Assembly (NCBI GenBank): GCA_015680685.1 | Contig: MNCI01023302.1 | Span: 823,292-887,291, forward strand | Direction of reading: 5' to 3' | DNA from: Gnetum montanum | Taxonomy: Eukaryota > Streptophyta > Gnetopsida > Gnetales > Gnetaceae | DNA: 64,000 bases | Position numbers and translations under genes: made by a program | Shown here: one piece after another, positions 22,258 through 33,289 of the stretch | How positions within the stretch are numbered: the first letter of the stretch is position 1 | Layout: every line of letters begins with the position of its first letter | The notes under the pieces: model-generated | Database searches by the model: none | The model's input: the letters and a program-made list of their open reading frames with translations, nothing else | What the model was told of the DNA's origin: nothing

Positions 22258-24712
22258 ATGGCACCAAAGAGAGGACCATCATAACCAAGGGAAAAGCGAC
22301 CACAAAAAGAAAAGGGCGAGCAATAGTTGTAGTAGCCCCAAGAATAGGAAGTTGAAGTTACTCATGTGATGGGACCTCTTCGAGAGGATTTCAAAGTGGA
22401 ATTTGTTTGATAGATTTCCACTATTGAAACTAGCCAATCAAGGCAAGATGAGGCACCAAGGACAAGACCCAACTTGGAGGTAACATTGATAGAGACCTAC
22501 CTTGAGAAGATTCTAACCAAGAAGGTTCAGAGTTTAGTTCTTCAAGAACTCCACTTTGGATCCTTCTTAGAACTAGCACCTAAGGAAGTTTGCATACAAC
22601 TACAGGGGCTCCCATGTGGCTCAGTCTCTCCTTCAATGGAGAATGGTACATGGGTGGAACTTACCTATTTTGGAACAACCAACAAGGAGACACATTGGTG
22701 AATATCAAAACATCATTATCTATTATTTAGTTAAGATGATTGTGGAGGCCCTTAACTTACTTGATATAGGGGCAACTCTAGCACATATATCCATCCACGT
22801 GAACCTTGATCCCAAGAAAGAGTGGATCTAGCATTGCTATAGTATAAACTGTAAGGAGTACAATGACTAACCAAGGCAAAGCATGCATATTTTAAGATAG
22901 TGGCCTAACACCTAAACCCCACAATGAGGCCTAGCAAGGTCATAGCATTATCTACCCATGCATGCATTACTCTAAGTGGTAAATTCCTTGTCAACCTTCC
23001 TTAGCTCATCTACCTAGAGATAGAGAAGCAGTTCAAAGAAAATGAGCAAGGAAAGAAAACTTTATGAAAGGGGAGACATAGCACATTATGCCATTGACAT
23101 ACTTAGCCATGCTATTGTCACATCATGATAGGAGATGATGAAAGAGAAAGTAGTTATAAAGCTGTAGGAAGAGGAGCGACCACCACCACCACCTATCAGG
23201 GAGACCATACTAGAAGCACATGCAATTGCAGAAAGGATCAGAAAACTTCAAGAGTAGCTACTACAACAATAACAAGGTTCACTAAGTGGTGGAGAGTCAT
23301 CATTTTACCATCCAGCATTAAGCCATCTCAATGAGGCTAGTAGGACCAATAGGACCACTAGTTGGCTAGAGGAATCCATCCTGTTATTCTCTACACAACG
23401 AACATGGGCACCTATGAGGATGAATCCTAGCACCTAAGAAGTTATGGTGTCAATCCCTAGACAAGACTTCCCTGAGATCTTTAGAAATGTCACAAATTTT
23501 TTGATGCACCTGGAGGAAGGTGAGAGGGCAACTATCCTGGTGATGAAGTACCATGGATAAAAGAAAATAGTGAAAGTGGAGATAGATAGGATGGCTGAGG
23601 TCCTAGACACTCTTATGGTAGTAGTACCAAACATTGCTATCATGGCAGATATTCAAGCATCCACAGGAGTAGGGAGTGGTCCATTTAGTGTAGCCTAACA
23701 TAAGGAAGTGTTTGATTGACTGGTGGGAACTAGGCAATCACTTTTTGAAATCTTTGACCTCTTGAATGAACTTACTATAACCCATTTGAATCTACTAGAG
23801 AATAAGGGAAAAATAATCATTGCCAATGCCCAGATCTAGGTAGCCACCACCAAAAAATAATGGTTGGTTGATGAAGTTATAGAGTTGAAGGCCTATCTTT
23901 CTGACCCCACCATTCTCAACTTGAACCTCAACAAAGATGAAGCTTTTCAATAGCTTCAACAAAGACTTAAACAAGCTCAAAATGTAAAGGAAACTATAGT
24001 ATTTGATGCCTCCTTATCAAAAGCCTTAGCATTCAACATCGATAAGGATTTGGCTGAAGTTTGTAAAGAAAACTTGATCCTCACTAAGAATATTCACCAC
24101 TTGTGAAATGTTGAGGAGTAAAAGGACCAAATGGTCAAATTCATTTGACAATAGTAGGAGAAACTAACTAAGGTGAATCTTGACCTAAGGAGATTGGTAG
24201 GGGAAAATCAAAATCTCTACATGGAGGAAGTCTAGGCACTTCTCCAAAAAATGACCATTGAGGTAGTTGCCAGGAAGAATGAGGCCCTAAAATTTGAACA
24301 AGTTAAAAACCATTATAGGGACCAGGTTGGGCTCCACAAGGAGGTAAATAAAAAGGAGATTTAGCTAGCCAAGGAAAAGATGAATAAGGCCCTCCAATAA
24401 ATCCAGTAAAGAGGTGATGTGTGGTAGCCAAATTTTGATGGCTTAAATGCATACAACAAAGTTGAGATTTATCTAAAGAAGTTATAGATTAAGAAGATGA
24501 CCAAATAAATGAAGCTTGCCAACCTCCAATATGAAAGCTTGGCTATGCTGACTGTAGGGAGGCCAAGGATAGAGTTAGAGAAACAAGTGACCAATTCATA
24601 CCTCTTATATGAGGTAGCATTCAAGCATCATAAAGAGACTAAACAAAAGTTAGAGACAGCCAACACAAAGCTTGAGGTTCTCAAGAGCCACTTCATTGAT
24701 CAATGATTGGTT
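22258..24712 (+). pseudogene. Third ORF of element B, unknown function, broken
   Basis: It begins ATGGCACCAAAGAGAGG (MAPKRGPS), like the start in D at 49384. A shared segment (B 22616-22831, D 49761-49943) reads roughly I..Y.V..I..ALN......A.I....NLD....W. The last third (24100-24712) is rich in Lys, Glu, Leu and Gln with heptad-like spacing, suggesting coiled coil. No signal peptide or clear membrane segment can be seen, so an envelope role is not supported. Many stops break it. The ORF is cut by element G and its end lies at 41492-41725. I do not recognise the family. Confidence 0.5.
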
Positions 24713-25717
24713 AATCAAACCATATGTTGCAATAGACTATAACAACTATCTTATTTTCTTCAAGTTATTCTAGCACATTAGAATAATTTTATTAAGTTGG
24801 ACACATAGGTTTCTTTAAATTCAAGGATGGTAAAATCATGAGACCAATTAATCATTGCATAAGTGGAATGAGTATATTCTAGATATGGTTGATGAAAAGA
24901 GTACAATATATATACTTGGATGGATTACTAGTTCTTCTCAATTTGGTTTACACTTTATAAATAAGTGTATATATAGCCGTGAGTATAATGGAGATTTGTC
25001 TTGGTAATTATCACAACACAAAAACATTTGGATGAAAAATTAGGTTATTATACTAAGAAATAAAAAGTAGAGTTTAAGAGATTGAATTGTGCAACAATGT
25101 AAATGACCTGAGAAAGAGGAACTTATACACAAGTTATATGAATACTTGCAAAAATAAATCTCCTAGAAAATAGTATACAAATAAAATGTTGAAAAACATA
25201 GAGTTTTATTCCCAAAGAAGTTTCAATAACAACTGTATTATACACAATATATTAATGTGAATAGCTATAGTGATGCTATCAAATGCATCCATGAAATCTA
25301 ACTAGAAGTTATTTGATATAAAACAAAACTATGCCATAGAATGCATGAATTTTGAAAATCAAAACCAAAGGTACAATACTAGATTTTCATAATTATCAAT
25401 TTCATCCAAAGGGAGAAGGAAAAATTCATAGTATTATTGCATGAATTATTCCTAAAATAAGAATTTAGAACCCGAGCACCACATCTATTGACAACACATA
25501 CTGTTAATGTGCTCATTGATTCATCAAAATTGATTCTAAAATTTTGGAGTTGTTGTTGGATGTTCACATTTTGCACCTACCGTTCTAATTTAGACCAAGT
25601 TCATATAGGCAAGCCCTAAGTAAGTAATCATCATGAAAGATGTCTTTGCTTGTACACAGTTGAAACCTTAATATCCATTATATCAAGCATCTGCAACAAA
25701 TACAAACATCACAAAAA
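24713..25717. other. Unassigned segment between B and G
   Basis: This 1-kb AT-rich stretch matches neither the Athila-like family nor the right terminal repeat of G. Weak hints of a copia-type element exist: a Q.QL.NF.I..DES-like piece on the minus strand at 25379-25576, and an FGLHFI-like piece near 24950. Neither is strong. It may be a further decayed insertion at the B/G border, or a lost part of G. Confidence 0.3.
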
Positions 25718-26007
25718 TGATTTACTATACTTCAAAATTAGAATGTGTAAATTCCTAACCTAGAAATAAAGATAAAACAAAAAAACCATGGACATTCTTG
25801 TGCTCTATTCATGCTTCCAAACTCCTTGTCAAAATGTATCACATGAGGAGGAGGAAAATGGCAAACAATAATAGGGTATCAAAGCACCAATATCACCAAT
25901 GACCTTATTGTAGCTTCATAGCAACAACAAGAATAGTTCTTCAGGTTTGGAAGAGTTCCTTTATTTTTAACAGTTTCACAAAGATTTGGCATGTAGATGT
26001 GAAATGT

Positions 26008-27160
26008 AGGGTTTTTTGTTGAACCAAAAAAAAATTCAAGGCACAACAGAGAAAACAATCATGAAAACAATAGGAGCAAACCAATGGTGTAATTGGAGAG
26101 AGCTCATTCACCAATAGGAAATAGAACAACAAGAAGCCAACTCCTTCTCCATCACTTCTAGCACAAATTTAGATGGAGAATCTACAATGACTGCTAGAGG
26201 CACAACTAAGAGACTCTGACAACTCAAGATCCAAGAGCATATGCAACAAAAGGGTAGTGACTAATGACAACGTTACAACACAAGACCAAGACCATGCAAT
26301 TTCTAGCATGGAAGCCATGGGGATGGTGTGAACCTTCAAAGATCTTAGACATCAATGTGAACATATTAACACACAAAGCCCTAAAGCCACATAGGGTTTG
26401 TTGTTGAACCAAAACAAAATTCAAGGCACAACAGAGAAAACAATCATGAAAACAATAGGAGTAGACCAATGGTGCAATTGGAGAGAGCTCATTCACCAAT
26501 AGGAAATAGAGCAACAAGAAGCCAACTCCTTCTCCATCACTTCTAGCACAAATTTATATGAGAATCTACAATGAATGCTAGAGGCACAACTAAGAGACTC
26601 TAACAACTCAAGATCCAAGAGCATATGCAACAAAAGGGTAGTGGCTAATGACAACGTTACAACACAAGACCAAGACCATGAAATTTCTAGCATGGAAGCC
26701 ATGGGGATGGTGTGAACCTTCAAAGGTCTTAGACATCAATGTGAACATATTGACACACAAAGCCCTAAAGCCACATATGGTTTGTTGTTGAACCAATACA
26801 AAATTCAAGGCACAACAGAGAAAACAAGCATGAAAACAGTAGGAGTAGACCAATGGTGTAATTGGAGAGAGCTCATTCACAAATAGGAAATAGAGCAACA
26901 AGAAGCCAACTCCTTCTCCATCACTACTAGCACAAATTTAGATGAGAATCTACAATGATTGCTAGAGGCACAATTGAGAGACTCTGACAACTCAAGATCC
27001 AAGAGCATATGCAACAAAAGGGTAGTGGCTAATGACAACGTTACAACACAAGACCAAGACCATGCAAGTTCTGGCATGGAAGCCATGGGGATGGCGTGAA
27101 CCTTCAAAGGTCTTACACATCAATGTGAACATATTGACACACAAAGCCCTAAATCCACAT
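26008..27160 (+). repeat. Three tandem copies of a 384-385 bp unit in G left LTR
   Basis: The units begin at 26008, 26393 and 26777, each with AGGGTTTGTTGTTGAACC-like starts, and end at AAGCC(C)TAAA.CCACAT. The right LTR has a single copy (about 35465-35850). Minus-strand frames of 76-97 codons in each unit are not kept in the right copy, so they are probably chance. The array lies upstream of the TATA box, in U3. Confidence 0.88.
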
Positions 27161-27591
27161 AGTCTTATTCTTATTATATAGAAATATTATTATCCTTACC
27201 ATATATATGATCATTTATAAACGTAAAAAGGAGGTTTTATGGTTTAAGTGAAGAGTTTATAAATATTTGATAATTACAACTTTATTTTCTATGGGAATTT
27301 AAAATTAAAAAAAAACTTCTTATGGAAGTTACAACTATATTCCCTTGGTATTTGTAAGGTTATAATTACTCATAGGATACTTCTCAACTATGGCATGTAT
27401 TTCTAAAATTTTTGTAACTTCCTATGATTATCTCCATGATATTTGTTACCAAGAAAACACTTGGCAACCATAGCTCAAATTTCTAATAACTTCCTATGGA
27501 AGTTATAACTTCTAGGATGGTTATAAATTAATCCCCCAAATATTTGTAATAACCTTAACTTTTCATGATGATTGTAACTACGTTGAAATCA

Positions 27592-27600
27592 CTATAAAAG
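27592..27600 (+). promoter_or_regulatory. TATA box in G left LTR
   Basis: CTATAAAAG, followed by GGCTTTAAGGGTAGAG. The equivalent CTATAAATGGG is at 40345-40355 in the right repeat. The conserved surroundings suggest a transcription start shortly downstream. Confidence 0.55.
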
Positions 27601-28737
27601 GGCTTTAAGGGTAGAGTTTGAGGGAGTGGGAAGAAGCATACTTAGAAGAATATTGAAGATTTCTTGAAAAAGTATGGCTTACTAAAGACATCAATTGAGC
27701 TTCTTTGTTTTAATCTTGTGAGTTCATTTCTTCCCATTTTGTTTTAGTTACTTAGCTAATAGTTTAGATAGTATTGTGTTTGGCAATTAATTTTGGGATG
27801 TTTTCTAGGCTACTTTTATAGCTTTGTTTTTGCACAATATTATACTTCTATTATGGTTTTCCATAAAAGAGCTTATGTTGTTGAAAAACTTTTAGTGTAA
27901 TCTAATAGTAATGTCTTAATGAAATTGCCTATTTTAAACATAAAGGATCTAGGAAAATCTTTGGTATTTTGAGATGATAGAAATAGCTTCATTGTTTTAA
28001 AGTGTACTACCTTGGTATTTCAATCTTGAAATTGTCAAGTTTTTCTGAAGGCTCTCTTGAATGCAACTCTTTACAACTTTTAACTAGCCAAACTATAGAC
28101 TTGTACTTTGTAGTTTACGTTGCAGTTTTGGTAGTATAATAAGGTTGTCTTTTATGAAATTACTTGTTAAGCTTAGAGGGTTTGGACAATTCGTAGTTGT
28201 AATGAATTAGAATAGCTTTATTGCAAAGTGTTTCCTCGTGTCAATTTATCTTGCTTAAATATTTGAGATTTCACACAAATCTTCTTTCTTTTCTTTTTAT
28301 CTCTAAGTCCATCAAATCTCACTTTATTTCTAGTTTTCTTGTGGAATTTTCTCTCTGGGAGAAACTAGGAGTAGATTGGTAGAATTGTGCTCAAATGTTT
28401 TTCAGAATTTTATTTGTTATAAGTAACATACTATAGGGACTATATAGACTAAGTGACATGCCAAAAATAGGAACCTTCAACAAAGTCATAGTATTTGACA
28501 AAGTTAGCTAAATTTCTTTTATGAAAGCCAATTACAGCTTCATACATAGCCCAACCATTTCAACATTCACATCAACAAACACATACTCATGTAACCATTA
28601 AATCTATTTTCAAGTACTAGGCCTTGGTGTTGTTAGGGACCAACAATCACCTAAACATTGTTTAATGAACACCTTTAGTTTCCATGAACTAGGTCACAAG
28701 ATCCGGAGGCCCCAACATTGAAAATTCCAAATGGTCA

Positions 28738-28925
28738 CCAATAGTTCTTTTAATGCTAGAAGGAGGGTGATTTGTTATCTAAGTTCATAAGCCTGATAAC
28801 CCTAGTATGGAAATAGTTTTTTTGGCACTAGAAGGAGGGCAAGAAAATTTGTTACCAAAGCTTATTACATTCAAAGAGATTGATAGTCCTAGCACACCAA
28901 TAGTTCTTTGTTGCTAGTAGGGCTT
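28738..28925 (+). repeat. Leader repeats with primer-site-like core after G left LTR
   Basis: The words ATAGTTCTTTTAATGCTAGAAGGAGGG (split here: 28741-28767), AATAGTTTTTTTGGCACTAG with AAGGAGGG (28812-28839) and a shorter AATAGTTCTTTGTTGCTAG (28899-28917) repeat at 72-87 bp spacing. TGGCACTAGAAGGAGGG begins like the complement of a tRNA CCA end, so it is a candidate primer site, but the tRNA is not identified. Confidence 0.45.
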
Positions 28926-29179
28926 AAAAAGTAGATACTATTTTCAGTTCATGATCAAACAAACTAATAGTTTGGAAGATTGCAAAGGTTCTAAAGAATT
29001 TTTTGATTATAAAACTAATTATTCATCAGAAGAAGAATAGAAGAAGGTTCTTGAGTTTGAAACAAGTAGTGTAGTAAAGACCAAAAGGATAAGGAAATCA
29101 CCCCTTCTATCTAGTTTATTAGCCTATAAGAGAAAGTCAAAGAAACATTAGAGTTCATTAATTGAAAGGAATTTTAATA

Positions 29180-30060
29180 GGATGGAAAATCCTTGGTAAT
29201 GAGTTACACCATTAGGATTTCAAAACTACAATGATATTCTTAAGGTAGTTTATAAATATTTGCATGAACCTTTTATTTTTGAAAAAGATTTCTTAGCTAA
29301 AGAATACATTCACCTATTTGAGTTAGCTTTAGCTCATGCAAATGTTCAAGACCAAGATCAAGCATGTAGGTTGTTTGTGGCAAATTTAAAGGATATGGCA
29401 TAAATTTGATATTCAAACTTGCCAAGGAACAGTATCTCAAGTTGGGATGATATGAAAAGTCTTTTCTTGGTGCAATTTGGCAATCAATTAGATCAACAAC
29501 AACTATACTCTAGGCTAGTACAAGCTAAGCAAGAAGTCAAAGAGTCAATTAGAGATTTCAATATTAAGTTTTAACAAGTTTGTATGTTCTCTAAAGACAA
29601 TATAGGCCATTAGATGAAATTCTTAGAGATACTTGTCTTAAGGCTTTGAATCCTAATATTTCAATTTGGTTGATAAGAACTCCAAACTTGCTAACACTAA
29701 ATGACTACTTTAGTGAAGCTATACAATTAGAAAAACAACTAAATTTAAATAATGAAGAGATTATCACAACTTTAAAAATAGAAGAAAAGATGATGATTCC
29801 TATGCAATATTTTGCTCAACTTATAGCATTATTGGGTTCATCTTGTATTAAGGTAGATTAATACTTAGAAGGTAAAGAATCTGAAAAAGGACAATTAATG
29901 AAAGACTTGTCTAATAAGGTAGTAAAATTAGAAAAATCTTTGGCAAGAGTTAAAATCAAGGAGAAAAAGAAAAACAAAAAACATAAGCATCAAGATACTA
30001 AGTTAGTAGAAGATGAGGATGAAAATGATCATACTACGTCTAACTTGATATTGAATTAGA
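29180..30060 (+). pseudogene. Gag of element G, broken
   Basis: One frame reads through most of a retrotransposon gag domain: a YLHEPFIFEKDF start, FELALAHANVQ, LFVANLKD(M), then a stop, IWYSNLPRNSI.SWDDMKSLFLVQFG and VQAKQEVKESIRDF. This is the usual A..W...LP..SI.SW..L...F core. The open frame 29646-29861 continues it (LRTPNLLTLNDYFSEAIQLE). A Lys/Glu-rich tail follows (29940-30200). No CCHC knuckle is visible. At least two stops break it. Confidence 0.7.
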
Positions 30061-30559
30061 TAATGAGCTATCTAGTGTTTATTACGCAAGTAAATCTTCT
30101 AACAAGGGATCTAGTGACACTTCTTCCCTATCAAGTTCTGAAGAAGATATATCATCAAATGAAGAGTGTAATAACAATGAAGAAAAATGGATATAATCTT
30201 TGATCAAAGAAAAGATTAACCACTTCCAGGCCTCCAAACATCATTTTTAATCCATCTACTAAGAGAAAGGTTTTTTAACCAAGTAGAAGAGAAAAGAATA
30301 AAAGTAAATAAGATCAAGTAGAAAAAACTAATCAAAATTAGTCTTTTAATAAATGGATGAAGAAACCAATCTTTTATGGTGATGGGTAATATGATCTAAT
30401 TGAGGATCTTAAACATGTTAAGGCCAACATTAGTATATATCAATTATTACAAATAGGAGATTAGTAGAGAAAGGCTTTAGAACTTATTAAAGGTAAAAGG
30501 AGAGCTTGAGCATTAGAATTAAGCTATGTACCTAACATTGATAAGGCAACAAAAACTAG

Positions 30560-30880
30560 TTATCAGTGTACTCTTGATAAAGAAGCTCCTTCTTTTCTTT
30601 TGACAATGAAGTTAAAAGATAAATATCTTCACAATTGTTTGGTTGATTTTGGAGCTACATCTACCATCAAGCCAGTGTCTATATGCAAAAAACTTGGTTT
30701 AACTCGATAAAATCCAATAAAAATATTGTTCAAGTAGACAAGAGTAGAATGAAGATTGTGGATCAGCTATCAAATGTTTTATTAGAAATTGCTTTTGAAC
30801 CCCGTATCAAAAGTAGAGTAATTATTCAAGTAGCAGATATACTAGGTTTACATAGTCTTTTGTTGAGAAGAAGTTAAAGT
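30560..30880 (+). pseudogene. Aspartic protease of element G, broken
   Basis: The frame reads LHNCLVDFGATSTIKPVSICKKLG, the active-site region with DFGAT where DSGAT is usual. After a frameshift comes the open frame 30683-30877 with IKSRVIIQVADILGLHSLLLRRS, the usual D....LLLGR(P/D)W region. The aspartate is kept, but the frame is broken between the two halves. Confidence 0.7.
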
Positions 30881-31079
30881 AAGAATTTCTTTGGGTACAT
30901 ATTAATAAATTATTCTCATATGTGGCTACTTTGGAAATGAGAGCTGAATCAAATATACATTTACAGTAAACCTTTGATGAATGAAAACATTACTTTGAAT
31001 GAAAAAAATAAAGTTGTTGAAACAAGAGCTTTTAAAACCAAAATTTAAACACTTCAAGAATTTGATAACTCGGAGAAAG

Positions 31080-31490
31080 AGAAATCTCAAGATGAGAGCA
31101 AATGGAAACTATACTTTGATGGTTCTTGTAACTCCAGAGGTGCAGGAGTTGGAGTAGTTCTAGTAAAAGATAATTTCCTAAAAATTTTAAAGGTAATTCA
31201 TCTATCTTTCCCTTGTACTAATAACAAGGATGAATACGAAACTTTCAGTATTGGATTTAAAAAAAACATTAGAAAAAGTAATCAAGGTAATCACCATAAA
31301 AGGAGACTCAAGGCTAGTTTGTGAACAAGTCAAAAGAAATTGTACAGTCAAAAGCTCATTCTTATGACCTTATAAATAGCTTGTCTTCAAAATGTTGGAT
31401 CAGTTAAATCATTACCAAATAGAACATATAGGTAGGATGAATAATTATATAGCAAATGACTTAGCAAAAGCAACTTCCTCATTAGATGTG
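31080..31490 (+). pseudogene. RNase H-like domain upstream of RT in element G
   Basis: It starts WKLYFDGSCNSRGAGVGVVL (about 31104-31165), has CTNNKDEYE near 31230, then in another frame VITIKGDSRLVCEQVK near 31290-31330. It ends in the open frame beginning 31392 with HYQIEHIGRMNNYIANDLAKATSSL. These are the DG, E, D and late D-type segments of the plant archaeal-like RNase H found in Tat elements. One or two frameshifts and a stop break it. It lies between protease and RT, whereas the Tat layout I know best places it after the first RNase H. Confidence 0.65.
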
Positions 31491-31790
31491 AAAAGGATAG
31501 AAAGTTATGAAGGGATAACAATTGAAACTGGACATCATCCATCAGTACCAGATAACATAAAGCATTTACAAGTATTCAAAGATGATGATCAGTTTCTTAG
31601 ATTCTTAAGAAATAAACAAGAATTCAAAAATCAAATCATACCTGAAATAGCATCAAGGTTTAAGACAAATTCTATTCCCAAAAGGATGATTGATTATGAA
31701 TATAATTTTAGTAAAAATTTACTTATCAAAAAAGATATATAGAATCCATATGATCAAGCTTATGAAAGAATGAATTTAGATTTATTGAGA
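31491..31790 (+). pseudogene. Spacer between RNase H-like domain and RT of G
   Basis: The open frame 31392-31742 runs on from the RNase H end through HHPSVPDN, a VFKDDDQFLRFL segment and an NSIPKRM segment, to a FSKN/NPYDQA-like piece. I recall such a spacer in plant polyproteins with RNase H upstream of RT, which supports one continuous pol frame rather than a chance junction. Confidence 0.5.
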
Positions 31791-31798
31791 TACCAAAG

Positions 31799-32675
31799 AT
31801 GTTAAATGTGACAAAGGAAAAGAATTCAATCTTCAAGCAAAGTTTATTATTACTTCTAAAAAATAATTTGGAAAATTTTGCTTGGTCTTATGATGATCTT
31901 AAAGCTTTTAGACCAAATGTGATGACACATAGAATTCTTTTGGTAACTGATTGTAAGATAGTTAAACAAAAACAAAGGAAATTTAATCCATGATTCAGGC
32001 AAGTTATGGAAGGTGAGTTGAAGAAGTTATTACCAGCCTGAATTATATATCCAATCTAATATTTGACATGGCTAGATAACCTTGTTCTAGTAGGAAAGAA
32101 GAATGGTGACATTAGTCTTTGTGTAGATTTCAAGAATTTGAATGAAGCCTTAAAAAAGGATAAATACCCACTTCCTAGAATTGATGAAATGTTGATCAAA
32201 GTATTAGATTATTAAGTATATTCTTTCTAGATGGGTTTTTAGGCTATAATCAGGTTATTTTAGATAGGAGAAATATATATATAATAGCATTTATCACCAA
32301 GTGAGGAACTTTCGCTTACCAAAGATTGCCATTTGGATTGTTAAATGTTGAACCTACTTTTCAAAGAGTAATGAATTTAGCCTTTAAAGGATTAATAAGT
32401 GAATTAATTATTGTTTATTTGGATGATATCAGTATTTTCAAAAAGGAAGGAAGATCATATTTATCACCTTTAACAAGTTCTTAACAACTTTCATGAGTAT
32501 GGTATTTCATTAAATCCTAAGAAATGTATCATTGGGGTTAAATTTGGAAGTTTACTAGGTCATGTGATTTGTCAAGAAGGAATTGCTATAGATAATTCCT
32601 GAATTCAAGTAGTATAGAATATCAAGCATCCTACAAGTAAAAAGTCTCTTAGATATTTCTTTGGAGAGATAAATT
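31799..32675 (+). pseudogene. Reverse transcriptase of element G, broken
   Basis: Segments in order: NLENFAWSYDDLKAFRP then THRILLVTDCKIVKQKQRKFNP (31799-31993). After a stop come LCVDFKNLNEALKKDKYPLPRIDEML (near 32120-32190), FAYQRLPFGL.NVEPTFQRVM (32310-32370), and the active site IVYLDDISIF (32409-32440), with both aspartates kept. SLNPKKCIIGVKFG.LLGHVI (32510-32570) follows. The order fits the fingers, palm and thumb of Ty3/gypsy RT. Stops and frameshifts occur at four or more places. Confidence 0.78.
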
Positions 32676-33230
32676 TTGTTAAGTGGATTCACTAAAATTA
32701 CTAAACCTTTGATGCATATGCTAACGAAAGATGTCCTAATAGAGAAAACACCAAAATCAGAGAGAGCATTAATAGACATAAAAAGGGCTATTCAAAAAGC
32801 TTCATACTTGGTAAAACTAAAATTGAAAAAAGATTTTTGGATATATGCTTTTGATTCAAATGATTTAGTTGTTGCTATTTTAACTTAAAAAGATGAAGGT
32901 CAAGATGAACCAATCAGATTCTTTGGGTATCAATTGAAAGATTCAAAGCTAAATTATTCAGAGTTAGAGAAATAAGCATTCATAGACATTAAAGCACATC
33001 AACATTTCAAATATTACTAGGAAAGCTCATTAGTTCATATTATGCTAATAGAGCCTATAGTTAAACAATTCTTAGATCATAATGAAATTGGATTGAAGAG
33101 AGGGAAGTGGCTCATAAAGCTTCAAGGTTTTAGATTTTCATTGAAAATATGCAAAACCATTAAAGGAATCGAATTAGCCAAGTTATGGCTAGAGAAAATG
33201 AAGTATGTGTGCTAAAGATTCATGAAGGGA
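32676..33230 (+). pseudogene. Second RNase H (connection-type) of element G
   Basis: After the thumb the frame 32676-32888 has the KITKPLMHML and ERALIDIKRAI region, then DFWIYAFDSNDLVVAILT. Beyond a stop come IRFFGYQLKDSKLNYSELEK and KHFKYY-like pieces, then HNEIGLKRGKWLIKLQGF. This is the RNase H that normally follows RT in Ty3/gypsy. The usual first Asp of the catalytic set falls in the FWIYAFD strand. Two or more stops are present. Confidence 0.7.
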
Positions 33231-33289
33231 ATTGGTATGATGAAATTCTAGAATTCCTTGATACACTAAAGGTTCCAGATAATCTAATT

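Larger units (their letters stand above)
16256..24712 (+). mobile_element. Element B: Athila-like retrotransposon, left visible part
   Basis: This plus-strand element begins inside gag because its 5' part lies beyond element C, left of the window. In order it holds the gag tail, protease, RT-RNase H, integrase, a non-coding region and a long third ORF. Element G cuts it at about 24712, and it resumes at 41492 with the end of the third ORF, a polypurine tract and a 3' LTR ending at 42836. All coding parts are full of stops, so it is older than A. Confidence 0.7.
25718..28740 (+). repeat. Left long terminal repeat of element G
   Basis: It matches 35172-36257 plus 40280-41491 along its length. 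It is longer than the right copy because of a tandem triplication at 26008-27160. It ends ATGGTCACCA, where the right copy ends ATGGTTGCCA. The start is set at TGATTTAC, supported by only partial similarity to the right copy, so it is uncertain by tens of bases. Confidence 0.65.

Noticed and set aside
25379-25576. Possible copia gag piece on the minus strand
   Set aside because: Only a few residues fit and no neighbouring copia domains are found, so it was not listed as a gene.
25870-25890. AGGGTATCAAAGCACC, like an initiator-Met tRNA primer site
   Set aside because: It lies inside the left LTR of G (and as GGGTATTAGAGCA in the right one), not after an LTR, so it is probably coincidence or a relic of an older element.
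26224-27107. Minus-strand frames of 76-97 codons repeated in the 384-bp units
   Set aside because: They recur because the DNA is tandemly repeated. The single copy in the right LTR of G has no such frame, so coding is not conserved.
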